Positions 8,396 to 17,493 of a stretch of 64,000 nt of DNA are shown piece after piece. The notes under the pieces were generated by a model, which ran no database searches, was not told the DNA's origin, and saw nothing but the letters and a program-made list of their open reading frames with translations. This stretch comes from Streptomyces stelliscabiei (lineage in GTDB: Bacteria; Actinomycetota; Actinomycetes; Streptomycetales; Streptomycetaceae), in NCBI RefSeq assembly GCF_014873495.1, contig NZ_JADBGF010000001.1, positions 1,736,001 through 1,800,000 of the forward strand, given 5' to 3'. Numbering within the stretch: the first letter of the stretch is position 1; every line of letters begins with the position of its first letter. Position numbers and translations under genes: made by a program.

Positions 8396-10087
8396 ATGTC
8401 TGACATCAAGAGCCCGCTGCCCCGTGAGGTCGCCGACGCGTACGTCGACGACCTCGTCGCCCTCGATCCCGTGACCGGTACCTACCTGGGTGTGAAGGAG
8501 AGTTCCAGCAGGCTGCCGGACACCTCGCCGGCGGGCCAGGAGGCTCGTGCGGAGCTGATCCGGGCGACGCTCGCGCGGCTCGACGAGGCCGAGCGGCAGC
8601 CGGGCGCGGACAGTGACGTCGAGCGCCGGTGCGCACGCCTGCTGCGCGAGCGGCTGACGGCGGAGCTGGCGGTGCACGAGGCCGACGAGGGGCTGCGCGC
8701 GGTCGGCAACATGGTCACGCCGCCGCACGAGGTGCGGGAGGTCTTCACCATCACCCCGGCGGAGACCGAGGAGGACTGGGCCGCGATCGCCGAACGCCTG
8801 CGCGCGGTGCCGACGGCGTACGCCGGTTACCGCGAGTCCCTCGCGCTCGGCCTGGAGCGGAAGCTGTACGCGGGCCCGCGCCCGACCGCGACCTTCGTCG
8901 GCCAGCTCACCGAGTGGGCGGACACGGACGGTTCGGGACGCGGCTGGTTCGAGGACTTCGCCGCCGCCGGCCCCGACGCGCTGCGCGCCGAACTGGACGA
9001 GGCCGCCCGCGCCGCGACCCGGGCCGTGGTCGAGCTGCGTGACTGGATGCGCGATGTGTACGCGCCGGAAGTCGCGGACGCGCCCAACACGGTCGGCCGG
9101 GAGCGCTACGGCAGGCTGGTGCGCTTCTTCACGGGCTCGGACCTGGACCTCGACGAGGCGTACGCGTACGGCTGGGCCGAGTTCCACCGGCTGCTCGGCG
9201 AGATGCGGCAGGAGGCCGCGAAGATCCTGCCCGGCGCCGGTACACCATGGGTGGCGCTCGCGCACCTGGACGAGCACGGCCGGCACATCGAGGGCGTCGA
9301 CGAGGTCCGCGCCTGGCTGCAGTCCCTGATGGACGAGGCGATCGAGGCGCTGGACGGCACGCACTTCGACCTCGCCGAGCCGGTCCGCAGGGTCGAGTCG
9401 TGCATCGCCCCGCCCGGCGGCGCGGCGGCCCCCTACTACTCGGCACCGACCGAGGACTTCTCCCGTCCGGGCCGCACCTGGCTGCCGACGATGGGCGCGA
9501 CCCGCTTCCCGGTGTACGACCTGGTCTCGACCTGGTACCACGAGGGCGTCCCCGGCCACCACCTCCAGCTGGCGCAGTGGGTGTACGTCAAGGACGACCT
9601 GTCCCGCTACCAGGCGACGATCGGCGGGGTGAGCGCCAACGCGGAGGGCTGGGCGCTGTACGCGGAGCGGCTGATGGACGAGCTGGGCTTCCTCAAGGAC
9701 GCGGAGGAGCGCCTCGGTTACCTGGACGCGCAGATGATGCGCGCCGCCCGGGTCATCGTCGACATCGGCATGCATCTGGAGCTGGAGATCCCGGCGGACT
9801 CCCCCTTCCACCCGGGCGAGCGCTGGACCGTCGAACTGGCCCAGGAGTTCTTCGGCGCCCACAGCAGCCGCCCGGCGGACTTCGTGGAGAGCGAGCTGAC
9901 CCGCTACCTGACGATGCCGGGCCAGGCGATCGGGTACAAGCTCGGCGAACGCGCCTGGCTGCTCGGCCGGGAGAACGCCAGGCGCCGTCACGGCGACGCC
10001 TTCGACGCCAAGGCCTGGCACATGGCCGCGCTGTCCCAGGGATCCCTGGGCCTGGACGACCTGGTGGACGAGCTGTCCCGGCTGTGA
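8396..10087 (+). CDS. DUF885-family putative metallopeptidase
   Basis: A 563-aa cytoplasmic protein of the DUF885 family. The defining H-E-G-x-P-G-H-H motif is present at residues 382-389 (WYHEGVPGHHLQLAQ). It resembles a zincin metal site and is the reason the family is suspected to be a peptidase, though no substrate is established to my knowledge. A second conserved block, NAEGWALYAERLMDELGF, also fits a metallopeptidase glutamate helix. There is no signal peptide. It stands alone between an Lrp gene and a convergent immunity-protein gene, and the 10088-10180 spacer is GC-rich and hairpin-prone. Confidence 0.85.
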   Translation: MSDIKSPLPREVADAYVDDLVALDPVTGTYLGVKESSSRLPDTSPAGQEARAELIRATLARLDEAERQPGADSDVERRCARLLRERLTAELAVHEADEGLRAVGNMVTPPHEVREVFTITPAETEEDWAAIAERLRAVPTAYAGYRESLALGLERKLYAGPRPTATFVGQLTEWADTDGSGRGWFEDFAAAGPDALRAELDEAARAATRAVVELRDWMRDVYAPEVADAPNTVGRERYGRLVRFFTGSDLDLDEAYAYGWAEFHRLLGEMRQEAAKILPGAGTPWVALAHLDEHGRHIEGVDEVRAWLQSLMDEAIEALDGTHFDLAEPVRRVESCIAPPGGAAAPYYSAPTEDFSRPGRTWLPTMGATRFPVYDLVSTWYHEGVPGHHLQLAQWVYVKDDLSRYQATIGGVSANAEGWALYAERLMDELGFLKDAEERLGYLDAQMMRAARVIVDIGMHLELEIPADSPFHPGERWTVELAQEFFGAHSSRPADFVESELTRYLTMPGQAIGYKLGERAWLLGRENARRRHGDAFDAKAWHMAALSQGSLGLDDLVDELSRL

Positions 10088-10180
10088 TCCCGGCCGGCCG
10101 GGCCCCCGCCGTGCGCGGCCGGGCCCGGCCGCCGTTCGGGTCCGCCGATGCCCGGCAAGAAACCGCTCGGCAGTACCCGT

Positions 10181-10708
10181 TCAGCCCGTCAGAGGTCTCA
10201 CCTGGACCAGACCCAGCCAGGTCTCACGGCCCGTCGCGACACGGGCCGCGCGCACCCCGTACCGGCCGGGGGCCAGCTCCACCCGTACGTGGTCCGTCTC
10301 CCGGAGGGCGTCCCCCGGCCGGGCGGCGTCGAACAGGACGACCGGACCCGGCACCCGCCACCGCGCCTCCGGCGCCCAGGCGGCCGCTTCGAGCGCCGCC
10401 GGGACGTCCGCGAGGAGTGCGGACCCGGAAGCGGCGGCGTACCGGCGTACGAAGGTGCCGTGCTCGGGCAGATACGTGGTGGCGGCGCTTCCCTGGCCCA
10501 GGACCAGGGCGCGGGTGTCGCCGACCGGCAGCAGGCCGACGGGTCCGTCGATGTCACAGGCCCGGTCGTGGTCGGACGACGTCTCGTCGCCGTCGGCGCC
10601 CGCCCAGAACGGCAGCACCGCTTCCGGCAGCGCTATGAGCGGTCCGCCGCTCGACTCCACCCACCGCACCGCATCGGGAACCACCGCCGTATCCGCGTAT
10701 CGAGCCAT
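10181..10708 (-). CDS. Imm21-family immunity protein, orphan
   Basis: A 175-aa protein whose N-terminus WVESSGGPLIALPEAVLPFW followed by SDHDRACDIDGPVGLLPVGD is the pattern I associate with Imm21, an immunity family of polymorphic toxin systems. The rest (VLGQGSAATTYLPEHGTFVR, then a small C-terminal beta domain) fits. It should bind and neutralise a cognate toxin in the cytoplasm. No toxin gene or secretion-linked polymorphic protein lies next to it, so it is either an orphan immunity gene or has been adopted for another task. It is convergent with the DUF885 gene. Confidence 0.72.
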   Translation of the reverse strand: MARYADTAVVPDAVRWVESSGGPLIALPEAVLPFWAGADGDETSSDHDRACDIDGPVGLLPVGDTRALVLGQGSAATTYLPEHGTFVRRYAAASGSALLADVPAALEAAAWAPEARWRVPGPVVLFDAARPGDALRETDHVRVELAPGRYGVRAARVATGRETWLGLVQVRPLTG

Positions 10709-10773
10709 GCCCAGAAGCTACACGGCGCCCGCGATCGTGAACTCTTCACCCCGGACAGCTTGTTGACGTTCTG

Positions 10774-11256
10774 TCAGCAACCGCAGTCGGCGGAGTCCAC
10801 CGGCGCGGTCAGCGGGTCGGCCGCACGCCGCGCCGCACCCTCCCAGGTCTCGTACGCGAAGCCCTCGCGCGCCCAGTACTCGAAGCCGCCGAGCATCTCC
10901 TTGACCTGGTAGCCGAGTTCCGCGAGGGCGAGGGCGGCACGGGTCGCGCCGTTGCAGCCGGGGCCCCAGCAGTAGGTGACGACCGGCACGGACCTGTCGA
11001 GGAGCTGCCCGGCCTGTTCCTGGACGAGCGCGGTGGGCAGGTGGACGGCGCCCGGGATGTGGCCCTGGTCCCAGGACTCGGTGGAGCGGGAGTCCACCAG
11101 CACGAAGCCGGGGTCGCCGTCGGCGGCGAGGGCGGCGGCCACGTCCGACACGTCGGCGTGGAAGACGAGACTCGCCCTGAAGTACGCGGCGGCCTCGGCG
11201 GGGGCCGCCGGAGCGACCCGCAGGACGGGGTTGACGGCGGACGTGACGACGCTCAT
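10774..11256 (-). CDS. rhodanese-like sulfurtransferase
   Basis: Single-domain rhodanese of 160 aa. The substrate strand FVLVDSRSTESWDQGHIPGA (about residues 50-70) is the family hallmark. The active-site loop YCWGPGCNGATRAALALAE holds C96 and C101. The WGPGC form, with an extra Cys, and a C-terminal tail ending in CGC suggest additional thiol chemistry or metal binding. It probably moves sulfur between thiols. A GGAGAGG ribosome binding site precedes the ATG at 11256. It is divergent from an Lrp regulator and likely its target. Confidence 0.88.
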   Translation of the reverse strand: MSVVTSAVNPVLRVAPAAPAEAAAYFRASLVFHADVSDVAAALAADGDPGFVLVDSRSTESWDQGHIPGAVHLPTALVQEQAGQLLDRSVPVVTYCWGPGCNGATRAALALAELGYQVKEMLGGFEYWAREGFAYETWEGAARRAADPLTAPVDSADCGC

Positions 11257-11293
11257 GAGCTGGCCTCTCCCTCACGGAACCCCTGGCGGCTCC

Positions 11294-11312
11294 GATTCCC
11301 TGACCAGGAATC
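11294..11312. promoter_or_regulatory. inverted repeat between rhodanese and Lrp genes
   Basis: GATTCC and GGAATC (11294-11299 and 11307-11312) form a 6-bp-arm inverted repeat with 7 bp between, in the 139-bp divergent spacer. It is a reasonable Lrp operator candidate, but the arms are short. Confidence 0.3.
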
Positions 11313-11395
11313 TACGACCGGCGGACCGCTCCCAGAAGGGGCGTTCCACGGCTGGAACCTTGATCGGCCGGGGATTCGCCTGCTATTCATCGGAC

Positions 11396-11851
11396 ATGGC
11401 CACGCAATCCCCGTACGAGCCCGACGCCACCGACTGGCGCATTCTCGACCTCCTCCAGCGCGAGGGCCGGACCGGCTTCGCCGAACTGGCCCGCGCCGTG
11501 TCGATGTCGGCGAGCGCCGTGACCGAGCGGGTGCGGCGACTGGAGGAGGCCGGTGTGATCCAGGGGTACGCCGCCGTCGTGGATCCGGAGCGGCTGGGGC
11601 TGCCGATCCTGGCGTTCGTCCGCCTGCGCTACCCCCACGGGAACTACAAGCCGTTCCACGAACTGGTGGCCGTCACGCCCGAGATCCTGGAGGCGCATCA
11701 CGTCACGGGCGACGACTGCTTCGTGATCAAGGTCGCCGCCCGTTCGATGCGCCATCTGGAGGAGGTGTCGGGCCGGATCGGCGCGCTGGGATCGGTCACG
11801 ACGAGCGTCGTCTACTCCTCACCCCTCCCCCGACGGCCCCTGGGTCACTGA
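11396..11851 (+). CDS. Lrp/AsnC-family regulator
   Basis: A 151-aa Lrp-type regulator from the ATG at 11396. The winged helix covers about residues 10-62 (ILDLLQREGRTGFAELARAV, SMSASAVTERVRRLEEAG) and the RAM effector domain about 75-145 (VTGDDCFVIKVAARSMRHLE). It is divergent from the rhodanese gene, hinting at a sulfur amino acid signal, and its last codons overlap the 3' end of sbcC by 7 bp in convergent orientation. It is not a duplicate of the Lrp gene at 7842; the two differ across the effector domain. Confidence 0.9.
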   Translation: MATQSPYEPDATDWRILDLLQREGRTGFAELARAVSMSASAVTERVRRLEEAGVIQGYAAVVDPERLGLPILAFVRLRYPHGNYKPFHELVAVTPEILEAHHVTGDDCFVIKVAARSMRHLEEVSGRIGALGSVTTSVVYSSPLPRRPLGH

Positions 11852-14835
11852 CCTCGCTGCCGCACGACCGAGCCCGTGCGCTCCTTCACGACCTCCAGTT
11901 GCGCGTGGACGCGCCGCCGCAGATCCGCCACGTGGCTGACGATCCCGACGCTTCGGTCGCGTTCGCGCAGCGCGTCGAGGACGTCGAGCACCTCGTCGAG
12001 GGTCTGGTCGTCGAGGCTGCCGAACCCCTCGTCGATGAAGAGGGTGTCGAGGCGCACCCCGCCCGCCTCGTCGGTGACCACGTCGGCCAGGCCGAGGGCG
12101 AGCGCGAGGGAGGCGAAGAACGTCTCGCCCCCGGAGAGCGTGGCCGTGTCCCGCTCCCGCCCGGTCCAGGCGTCGACGACGTGCAGGCCGAGGCCGCTGC
12201 GCCCCCGCCCGGCCCGGTCGTCGGAGTGGACGAGGGTGTAGCGGCCCGAGGACATGCGCTGGAGCCGTACCGTCGCGGCGGCGGCGACCTGCTCCAGACG
12301 GGCGGCGAGGACGTACGCCTCCAGACGCATCTTGCGCTCGTTGTCGGCCGAGGTGCCGGCCGCGAGCCCGGCCATCCGGGCGACGCGCTCGTACTCCTCG
12401 CGCAGCGGTGCCAGCCGGCGCACGGAGGCGGTGGCCCTCGCGGAGAGCCGGTCCAGTTCGGCGCGGCGCCGCTCGGCGGCGTCCCACGCGGAGACGGTGT
12501 CCTGGAGCCGCCGGGCGGCGGCCGTGGCGTCCCGCTCGGCGAAGGCCAGGTCGGCGGGCGGCTGTTGGGCCGCCGCCGCGGTCTCGGCCTCGGCGAGCAC
12601 GGCCCGTACGGCGGCCTCCTCCGACTGCCGGGCGTCGAGGCGGTGTTGCAGGTCCCGGTGGGCGGCGTCGTCGAGGACGGCGGCGGCAGCGGCCTGCGGC
12701 GTGTCGAACCCGGCGCGGAACGCCGCGTCGGCGAGGCGGGCGTCGGCGTCCTTGAGGCGCTGCGCGGTGTCGTCGGCCGTCCGCACGGCCTCGGCGGCCT
12801 CGGTGAGCAGCGCGGCCAGCAGCTCCCACTGCGCGGCCCGCGCGGCCACGCTCTCGGCATCACCCCGGGCCTGGGCCAACTCCTCTTCCAGGGCGGTGCG
12901 TTCCCGCTCCAGCGCGTCCCGCCGGGTGTTGCGGGACGCGGCCCGCACGGCCGCCTCGCGCTGGGCGGCGATCCGCCGGTCACGCTCCCGTTCGGCGTGC
13001 AGCAGGGCCTCCCGCGCGGGATGCAGTCCGGAGGCGCCGGCCCGCGCCCGCGCATATTCCTCGGCCAACTCCTCGACCAAGGAGGTGAGTTGATCCGTAG
13101 GAGCATCACCGGCCTCGGCGCTCGCCGCCGCGTACGCCTGCCGTACGACTCCCAGCCGACGCTCCGCCTCGGCCCGCTCCTCGTCGGCTCGCTGGGCCGC
13201 GGCGAGCGCCCGTTCCTCCGTCTCACGGTCCACGTGCCCGGCGACCTTCCGGGCCGGCTCGGGGTGTTCCGTCCCACCGCAGACGGCGCACGGCTGTCCC
13301 TCGACGAGCGCGGCGGCCAGCTCCGCCGCGATGCCGGACAGCCGCTGTTCCTTGAGGTCGAGCCAGTGGGCACGGGCCTCCACCGCCCGCTCGGCAAGCC
13401 GGAGCACACGCGCCTGCGCGTCCTGCGTGTCACGGCCGAGCTGGTCGCGCTGCCGGGCGGCCGCGAGCCGCTTCTCCGCGGGGTCTCGGCGCTCGACGAG
13501 CTGTTCGGCGCGGGTGGCGGCCTCCTGGGCGGACTCGATGCGGCCGCGCAGCTCCGCGCGGGTCGTCTCCCATTCGGCGAGCCAGCCCTCGGCGTCCTGG
13601 AGGACCTCCTCGTCGGCCCGTTCCTCGCTGTCCGACTCGGCCCGCTCGGTGAGCAGCACGGCGAGCCGCCGCTCCGCACGACGGGCCGACTCCAGCCCGC
13701 CCAGCTCCTCCGCGGCCTTGCGGGCGGCGGAGGCGAGTCCGGCGGCGCCCTCGTCGGCGTACGTCCCCGACAGTCGCGCCCGCACGGCCTCCTCGTCCGC
13801 TCTCGCCCGTCGGTGCGCGGCCTCGGCCTCGTCCCGCAGCTCCAGCGCGGGCACCACGGCCTCAGCCTTGCGGCCCCGCTCCATGCGCGCCCGGTCCTCG
13901 CGGTGGGCGTCGGCCCGCTCCTCCAGCCGCGCGGCCCGCTCCCGCGCTTGCGCGAACCGGCTCTGCAGCCGCGCCAGTTCGCGTACGTCGTCCAGGGCGT
14001 GGTCGGCGGCGGCGCGCGCGGACTCGGCCGCCGCCCGCGCGCAGTGGGCGATCGTGAGCCGTTCGCGGGCGGTGCTGCGGGCGACGGCGGCCCAGCCCAG
14101 CACGGCGTCGGCCAGGCCCGGGTCACCGGGCGCCAGGTCGGGCAGCTCCGGGGCGTCGCCCGCCGCCTGCTGCATCCGGTGGGCGTCGGCGAGCAGTTCC
14201 GCGTCGCCCTCGCGCACCTGGGCCTCGGTCACCCGGCGCCGGTCGGCGAGCCGTTTCTCGACGGCGGCGAAGTGGTGGGTGTCGAAGAGGCGGCCGAGCA
14301 GCCTGCCCCGCGCCTCGGCGTCGGCGCGCAGAAAACGCGCGAAGTCGCCCTGCGGCAACAGCACCACCTGGCAGAACTGCTCCCGGCTCATCCCCAGGAC
14401 CTGGGTGATCTCCTCGCCGATCTCCTGGTGGGAGCGGCTGAGGTCCTTCCAGGAGGCCGCCGCCGTGTCGTACTCGCGCAGCCAGCTCTGTGCCTTGTCG
14501 ACCGTGGTGCCGGCGCCACGTTTCTTGGATCGCTCCCACGGCGGCTGCCGGGTGATCTCCAGCCGGCGCCCGGCGACGGTCAGTTCGAGGCGGACCTCGG
14601 TGCGCGTCGCGGGTGCCGCGTGGTCGCTGCGCAGGGTCATGCCCTGGCCGCTCTGCCGGGCGCCCGGCACCGCGCCGTAGAGCGCGTAGCAGACGGCGTC
14701 CAGGACCGAGGTCTTGCCGGCGCCGGTCGGGCCGTGCAGCAGGAAGAGCCCGGCCGCCGAGAGGTCGTCGAAGTCGACGGACTGGGCGCCGCCGAAGGGG
14801 CCGAAGGCGGTGATGTCGAGCCGGTGGAGCCTCAT
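11845..14835 (-). CDS. sbcC: exonuclease SbcCD subunit C (SMC-like ATPase)
   Basis: Large DNA-repair ATPase, 996 aa. The N-terminal Walker A is HGPTGAGKTSVLDAVCYALYG (about residues 35-55). Long Ala/Glu/Arg-rich coiled coils follow and are broken at the centre by the zinc-hook motif CAVCGGTEHP. The C-terminal ABC signature TLSGGETFFASLALALGLAD and the Walker B/D-loop DTLFIDEGFGSLDDQTLDEV complete the head. With SbcD it forms a nuclease that opens hairpins and processes blocked DNA ends. It follows sbcD on the same strand after 133 bp. Confidence 0.96.
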   Translation of the reverse strand: MRLHRLDITAFGPFGGAQSVDFDDLSAAGLFLLHGPTGAGKTSVLDAVCYALYGAVPGARQSGQGMTLRSDHAAPATRTEVRLELTVAGRRLEITRQPPWERSKKRGAGTTVDKAQSWLREYDTAAASWKDLSRSHQEIGEEITQVLGMSREQFCQVVLLPQGDFARFLRADAEARGRLLGRLFDTHHFAAVEKRLADRRRVTEAQVREGDAELLADAHRMQQAAGDAPELPDLAPGDPGLADAVLGWAAVARSTARERLTIAHCARAAAESARAAADHALDDVRELARLQSRFAQARERAARLEERADAHREDRARMERGRKAEAVVPALELRDEAEAAHRRARADEEAVRARLSGTYADEGAAGLASAARKAAEELGGLESARRAERRLAVLLTERAESDSEERADEEVLQDAEGWLAEWETTRAELRGRIESAQEAATRAEQLVERRDPAEKRLAAARQRDQLGRDTQDAQARVLRLAERAVEARAHWLDLKEQRLSGIAAELAAALVEGQPCAVCGGTEHPEPARKVAGHVDRETEERALAAAQRADEERAEAERRLGVVRQAYAAASAEAGDAPTDQLTSLVEELAEEYARARAGASGLHPAREALLHAERERDRRIAAQREAAVRAASRNTRRDALERERTALEEELAQARGDAESVAARAAQWELLAALLTEAAEAVRTADDTAQRLKDADARLADAAFRAGFDTPQAAAAAVLDDAAHRDLQHRLDARQSEEAAVRAVLAEAETAAAAQQPPADLAFAERDATAAARRLQDTVSAWDAAERRRAELDRLSARATASVRRLAPLREEYERVARMAGLAAGTSADNERKMRLEAYVLAARLEQVAAAATVRLQRMSSGRYTLVHSDDRAGRGRSGLGLHVVDAWTGRERDTATLSGGETFFASLALALGLADVVTDEAGGVRLDTLFIDEGFGSLDDQTLDEVLDVLDALRERDRSVGIVSHVADLRRRVHAQLEVVKERTGSVVRQRGQ

Positions 14836-14968
14836 CGGTCACCCGCCGTGCCGGTCCGGCCGGGCAGTCGGCCCGCGGGGGTGGTGGCCCGGCGGCCTGT
14901 CGTCGTCGGCCGTACTCCGCCGCGCACCCGGTGCCGGCGGGTGGCCGGACCGTGGTTCGTCGGGCCTC

Positions 14969-16132
14969 TCATCGGGCGACCTCCCGGACCGTGTCGTCGG
15001 CCCGCACGGCGTCGAACGCGTCCCTGAGCACGGTCCGTTCGTGTGCGTCGGGGCCGGTGCCGCGGACATGGGCGACGAAGTCCTCGGCGACCTGCTGGTC
15101 GTCGCGGCCGGCGAGACGCCGTGCGTAGGAGAGGTCCGGGTCGCCGGGGGCGCGCTCGGGATCGAAGGCGAGGCTGAGCGTGTGCGGGAAGCGAACGGTC
15201 AGCCGGGCCATGGGCTCGGCGGGCCGGACCGGGTCGGTGAGCGTGGCCTCGACCCATGCCTCCTCGTGCCGGGTCAGCTCCGGTGCGGCGAGCAGGTCGT
15301 CGAGCCGGCCCCGGATCCGGGCGAGCGGGCGGGGCACGGGGCAGTCGATCCGCTCGGCGTCCACCGAGCCGTCGGCGCCGAGGTCCACCAGCCACATGCT
15401 CTTGCGGTGGTCGGCCTCGGAGAAGGAGTACGGCAGCGGGGAACCGGAGTAGCGGACGCGGTCGGTGAGGGTCTGGCTGCCGTGCAGGTGACCCAGCGCC
15501 ACGTAGTCGACGCCGTCGAAGACTCCGGCCGGCACCGAGGAGACCCCGCCGACGGAGATGTCCCGCTCGCTGTCGCTGGGCGCGCCGCCGGTGACGAAGG
15601 CATGGGCCAGCACGACGGAGCGGGTGCCCGGCGCACGCGTGGCCAGGTCGGCCCGGACCCGGTCCATGGCGGCGGCGAGCACCGCCTCGTGGCTCGCTCT
15701 GTCCACCCCGAACTCGTCCTTCACCAGGGCGGGTTCGAGATACGGCAGCCCGTAGAAGGCGACCTCGCCATGGGCGTCGGACAGCATCACGGGGGTCCCC
15801 GCCGCCGAGGCCGCCGTCCGCAGATGGATGCCCGCCCGGCCGATGAGGCCCGCGCCGACGCCGAGCCGACGCGCCGAGTCGTGGTTCCCGGAGATCATCA
15901 CCGTGGGCACGCCCAGCTCGGCCAGGCGGTGCAGGGCGTCGTCGAACAGCTCGACCGCCGCCAGCGCGGGCACCGCCCGGTCGTACACGTCCCCCGCCAC
16001 CACCACCGCGTCCACCTCGCGCTCGCGCGCGGTCGTGACCAGATGACCGATGAACTCGGCCTGCGCGCCGAGCATGTTCACCCGGTGGAACGCCCGACCG
16101 AGATGCCAGTCGGAAGTGTGCAGCAGCCTCAT
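14969..16132 (-). CDS. sbcD: exonuclease SbcCD subunit D (Mre11-like nuclease)
   Basis: Nuclease partner of SbcC, 387 aa. The calcineurin-like phosphoesterase motifs are in order: TSDWHLGRAFHRV near residue 5, VVAGDVYDRAVP, ISGNHDSARRLG, and LAHAFV then YVALGHLHGSQ, giving the Mn-binding Asp, His and Asn residues. A C-terminal capping region follows from about residue 270. It starts at the ATG at 16132 and lies directly upstream of sbcC, as expected for the pair. Confidence 0.95.
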   Translation of the reverse strand: MRLLHTSDWHLGRAFHRVNMLGAQAEFIGHLVTTAREREVDAVVVAGDVYDRAVPALAAVELFDDALHRLAELGVPTVMISGNHDSARRLGVGAGLIGRAGIHLRTAASAAGTPVMLSDAHGEVAFYGLPYLEPALVKDEFGVDRASHEAVLAAAMDRVRADLATRAPGTRSVVLAHAFVTGGAPSDSERDISVGGVSSVPAGVFDGVDYVALGHLHGSQTLTDRVRYSGSPLPYSFSEADHRKSMWLVDLGADGSVDAERIDCPVPRPLARIRGRLDDLLAAPELTRHEEAWVEATLTDPVRPAEPMARLTVRFPHTLSLAFDPERAPGDPDLSYARRLAGRDDQQVAEDFVAHVRGTGPDAHERTVLRDAFDAVRADDTVREVAR

Positions 16133-16244
16133 GATCCCCGAACCTAACAGGCGGGTCGGACATCACGGGCGGCTACCGGCGAACCGACCCGCCCACACCC
16201 GCGCTCCCCGCGCGTGCCCCCTCCGTCACAGCAGTCGCCCGCCC

Positions 16245-16871
16245 TCACGCGTCCCCGTAGGCCTCGCCCCCGAGTTCGAACGCGGCGGTGCCCGCGGTGG
16301 TGTCGGCGAGCCAGGCGCGGAAGGCGTCGACCTCGGCGTCGGGCAGGCCGATCTCCATGGTGACGGCCTCCGCGTAACGCACGTCACGGACCTCGCGCCC
16401 GCTGGAGCGCAGGTCGTTCTGCAGTTTGCCGGCCCGCTGGTGGTCGACCGTCACCGTGGCCAGCCGGAAGCGCCGGCGCGTGATGCCCCCGAGCGCGTCC
16501 AGGGCCTCGCCCACCGCGCCGCCGTACGCCCTGATGAGTCCGCCGGCGCCCAGCTTGACCCCGCCGTAGTACCGGGTAACGACGGCGACGACGTACCGCA
16601 TGTCCCGGCGCAGCAGCATCTGCAGCATGGGGACGCCGGCGGTGCCGCCCGGTTCCCCGTCGTCGCTCGCGCGCTGGACGGCCGCGTCGGCGCCGATGAC
16701 GTACGCGTAACAGTTGTGGGTGGCGTCGGCGTGCTTCCTGCGGACGGCCGCGACGAAGTCCTGGGCCTCCTGTTCGGTGGCCGCCGGGGCGAGCGCGCAC
16801 AGGAACCGGGATCGGTTGACCTCGGTCTCGTGCACGCCGGCGCGGGCGACGGTGCGGTACTCGTCCTGCAT
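16245..16871 (-). CDS. YigZ/IMPACT family protein
   Basis: A 208-aa protein of the YigZ/IMPACT (UPF0029) family. The N-terminal domain has the family signature DDGEPGGTAGVPMLQMLLRR and, after it, VTRYYGGVKLGAGGLIRAYG. The C-terminal alpha-beta domain (about residues 140-205) resembles the EF-G domain-like fold of this family. Eukaryotic IMPACT proteins act in translational stress; the bacterial role is not settled. It is on the same strand as the SixA gene (76 bp apart) and sbcD (112 bp), so it may share transcripts with either. Confidence 0.9.
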   Translation of the reverse strand: MQDEYRTVARAGVHETEVNRSRFLCALAPAATEQEAQDFVAAVRRKHADATHNCYAYVIGADAAVQRASDDGEPGGTAGVPMLQMLLRRDMRYVVAVVTRYYGGVKLGAGGLIRAYGGAVGEALDALGGITRRRFRLATVTVDHQRAGKLQNDLRSSGREVRDVRYAEAVTMEIGLPDAEVDAFRAWLADTTAGTAAFELGGEAYGDA

Positions 16872-16947
16872 CCGGCCAGCCTATGCGCAGGCCGGCGCAC
16901 ACCCGCGCGGGGCGTCGACCGGGGCCGGATCCCTGGCCGGGGGCCGT

Positions 16948-17493
16948 TCAGGACCCCTTCGTCCCCCTGGCCACGATCATGTCCGTCAGCAGTGCCGTGC
17001 CCGGGGCGAGCGCGGCCCACGTCGCGCCGTGCCAGGAGAGGAAGGCGATCGCCGAGGTGGGGAACTTGACCCGCATGTCGTCCAGCGCGGTGTCGAGGGC
17101 GTCGCCGGCCAGGTCCAGCACCAGTTCCTCCAGCCCCGGGTTGTGACCGACGAGGAGCAGCGTCCGTACGTGGCCGGGAGTCTCGCGCACCACGTCGAGC
17201 AGCTCCGCTACGTCGGCCGCGTACACCCGACCGTCGTACCGGACGGGCGGCGGCGTCCCCCACTGCGCGGAGGCCAGCTCCCAGGTCAGCCGCGCCCGTA
17301 CGGCCGTGGAGCACACGGCGAGGTCGGGCAGGCAGTCCGCGTCGGCGAGGGCCCGGCCCGCGGCGGGGGCGTCGCGGTGGCCGCGTGGTGCGAGGGGCCG
17401 CTCGTGGTCGCGGACGCCCACGGGCCAGGCGGACTTGGCGTGGCGCAGGACGACGAGTCTGCGCAGCGGGCCCGCGCCGGCGCGCGCCGTCAT
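16948..17493 (-). CDS. SixA-type histidine phosphatase
   Basis: Member of the phosphoglycerate-mutase-like histidine phosphatase superfamily, 181 aa. The catalytic R-H motif is in RLVVLRHAKSAWPVG (about residue 17) and the second histidine in LLLVGHNPGLEELVL. The RHAK variant is the SixA form, which in E. coli removes phosphate from histidine phosphotransfer domains. Its ATG overlaps the stop of the upstream CysRS-like gene by 4 bp (17490-17493), so the two are translationally coupled. Confidence 0.9.
   Translation of the reverse strand: MTARAGAGPLRRLVVLRHAKSAWPVGVRDHERPLAPRGHRDAPAAGRALADADCLPDLAVCSTAVRARLTWELASAQWGTPPPVRYDGRVYAADVAELLDVVRETPGHVRTLLLVGHNPGLEELVLDLAGDALDTALDDMRVKFPTSAIAFLSWHGATWAALAPGTALLTDMIVARGTKGS

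Noticed and set aside
11041..15027. 1328-codon plus-strand frame
   Set aside because: It is antisense to sbcC and the rhodanese gene, whose domains are unmistakable.
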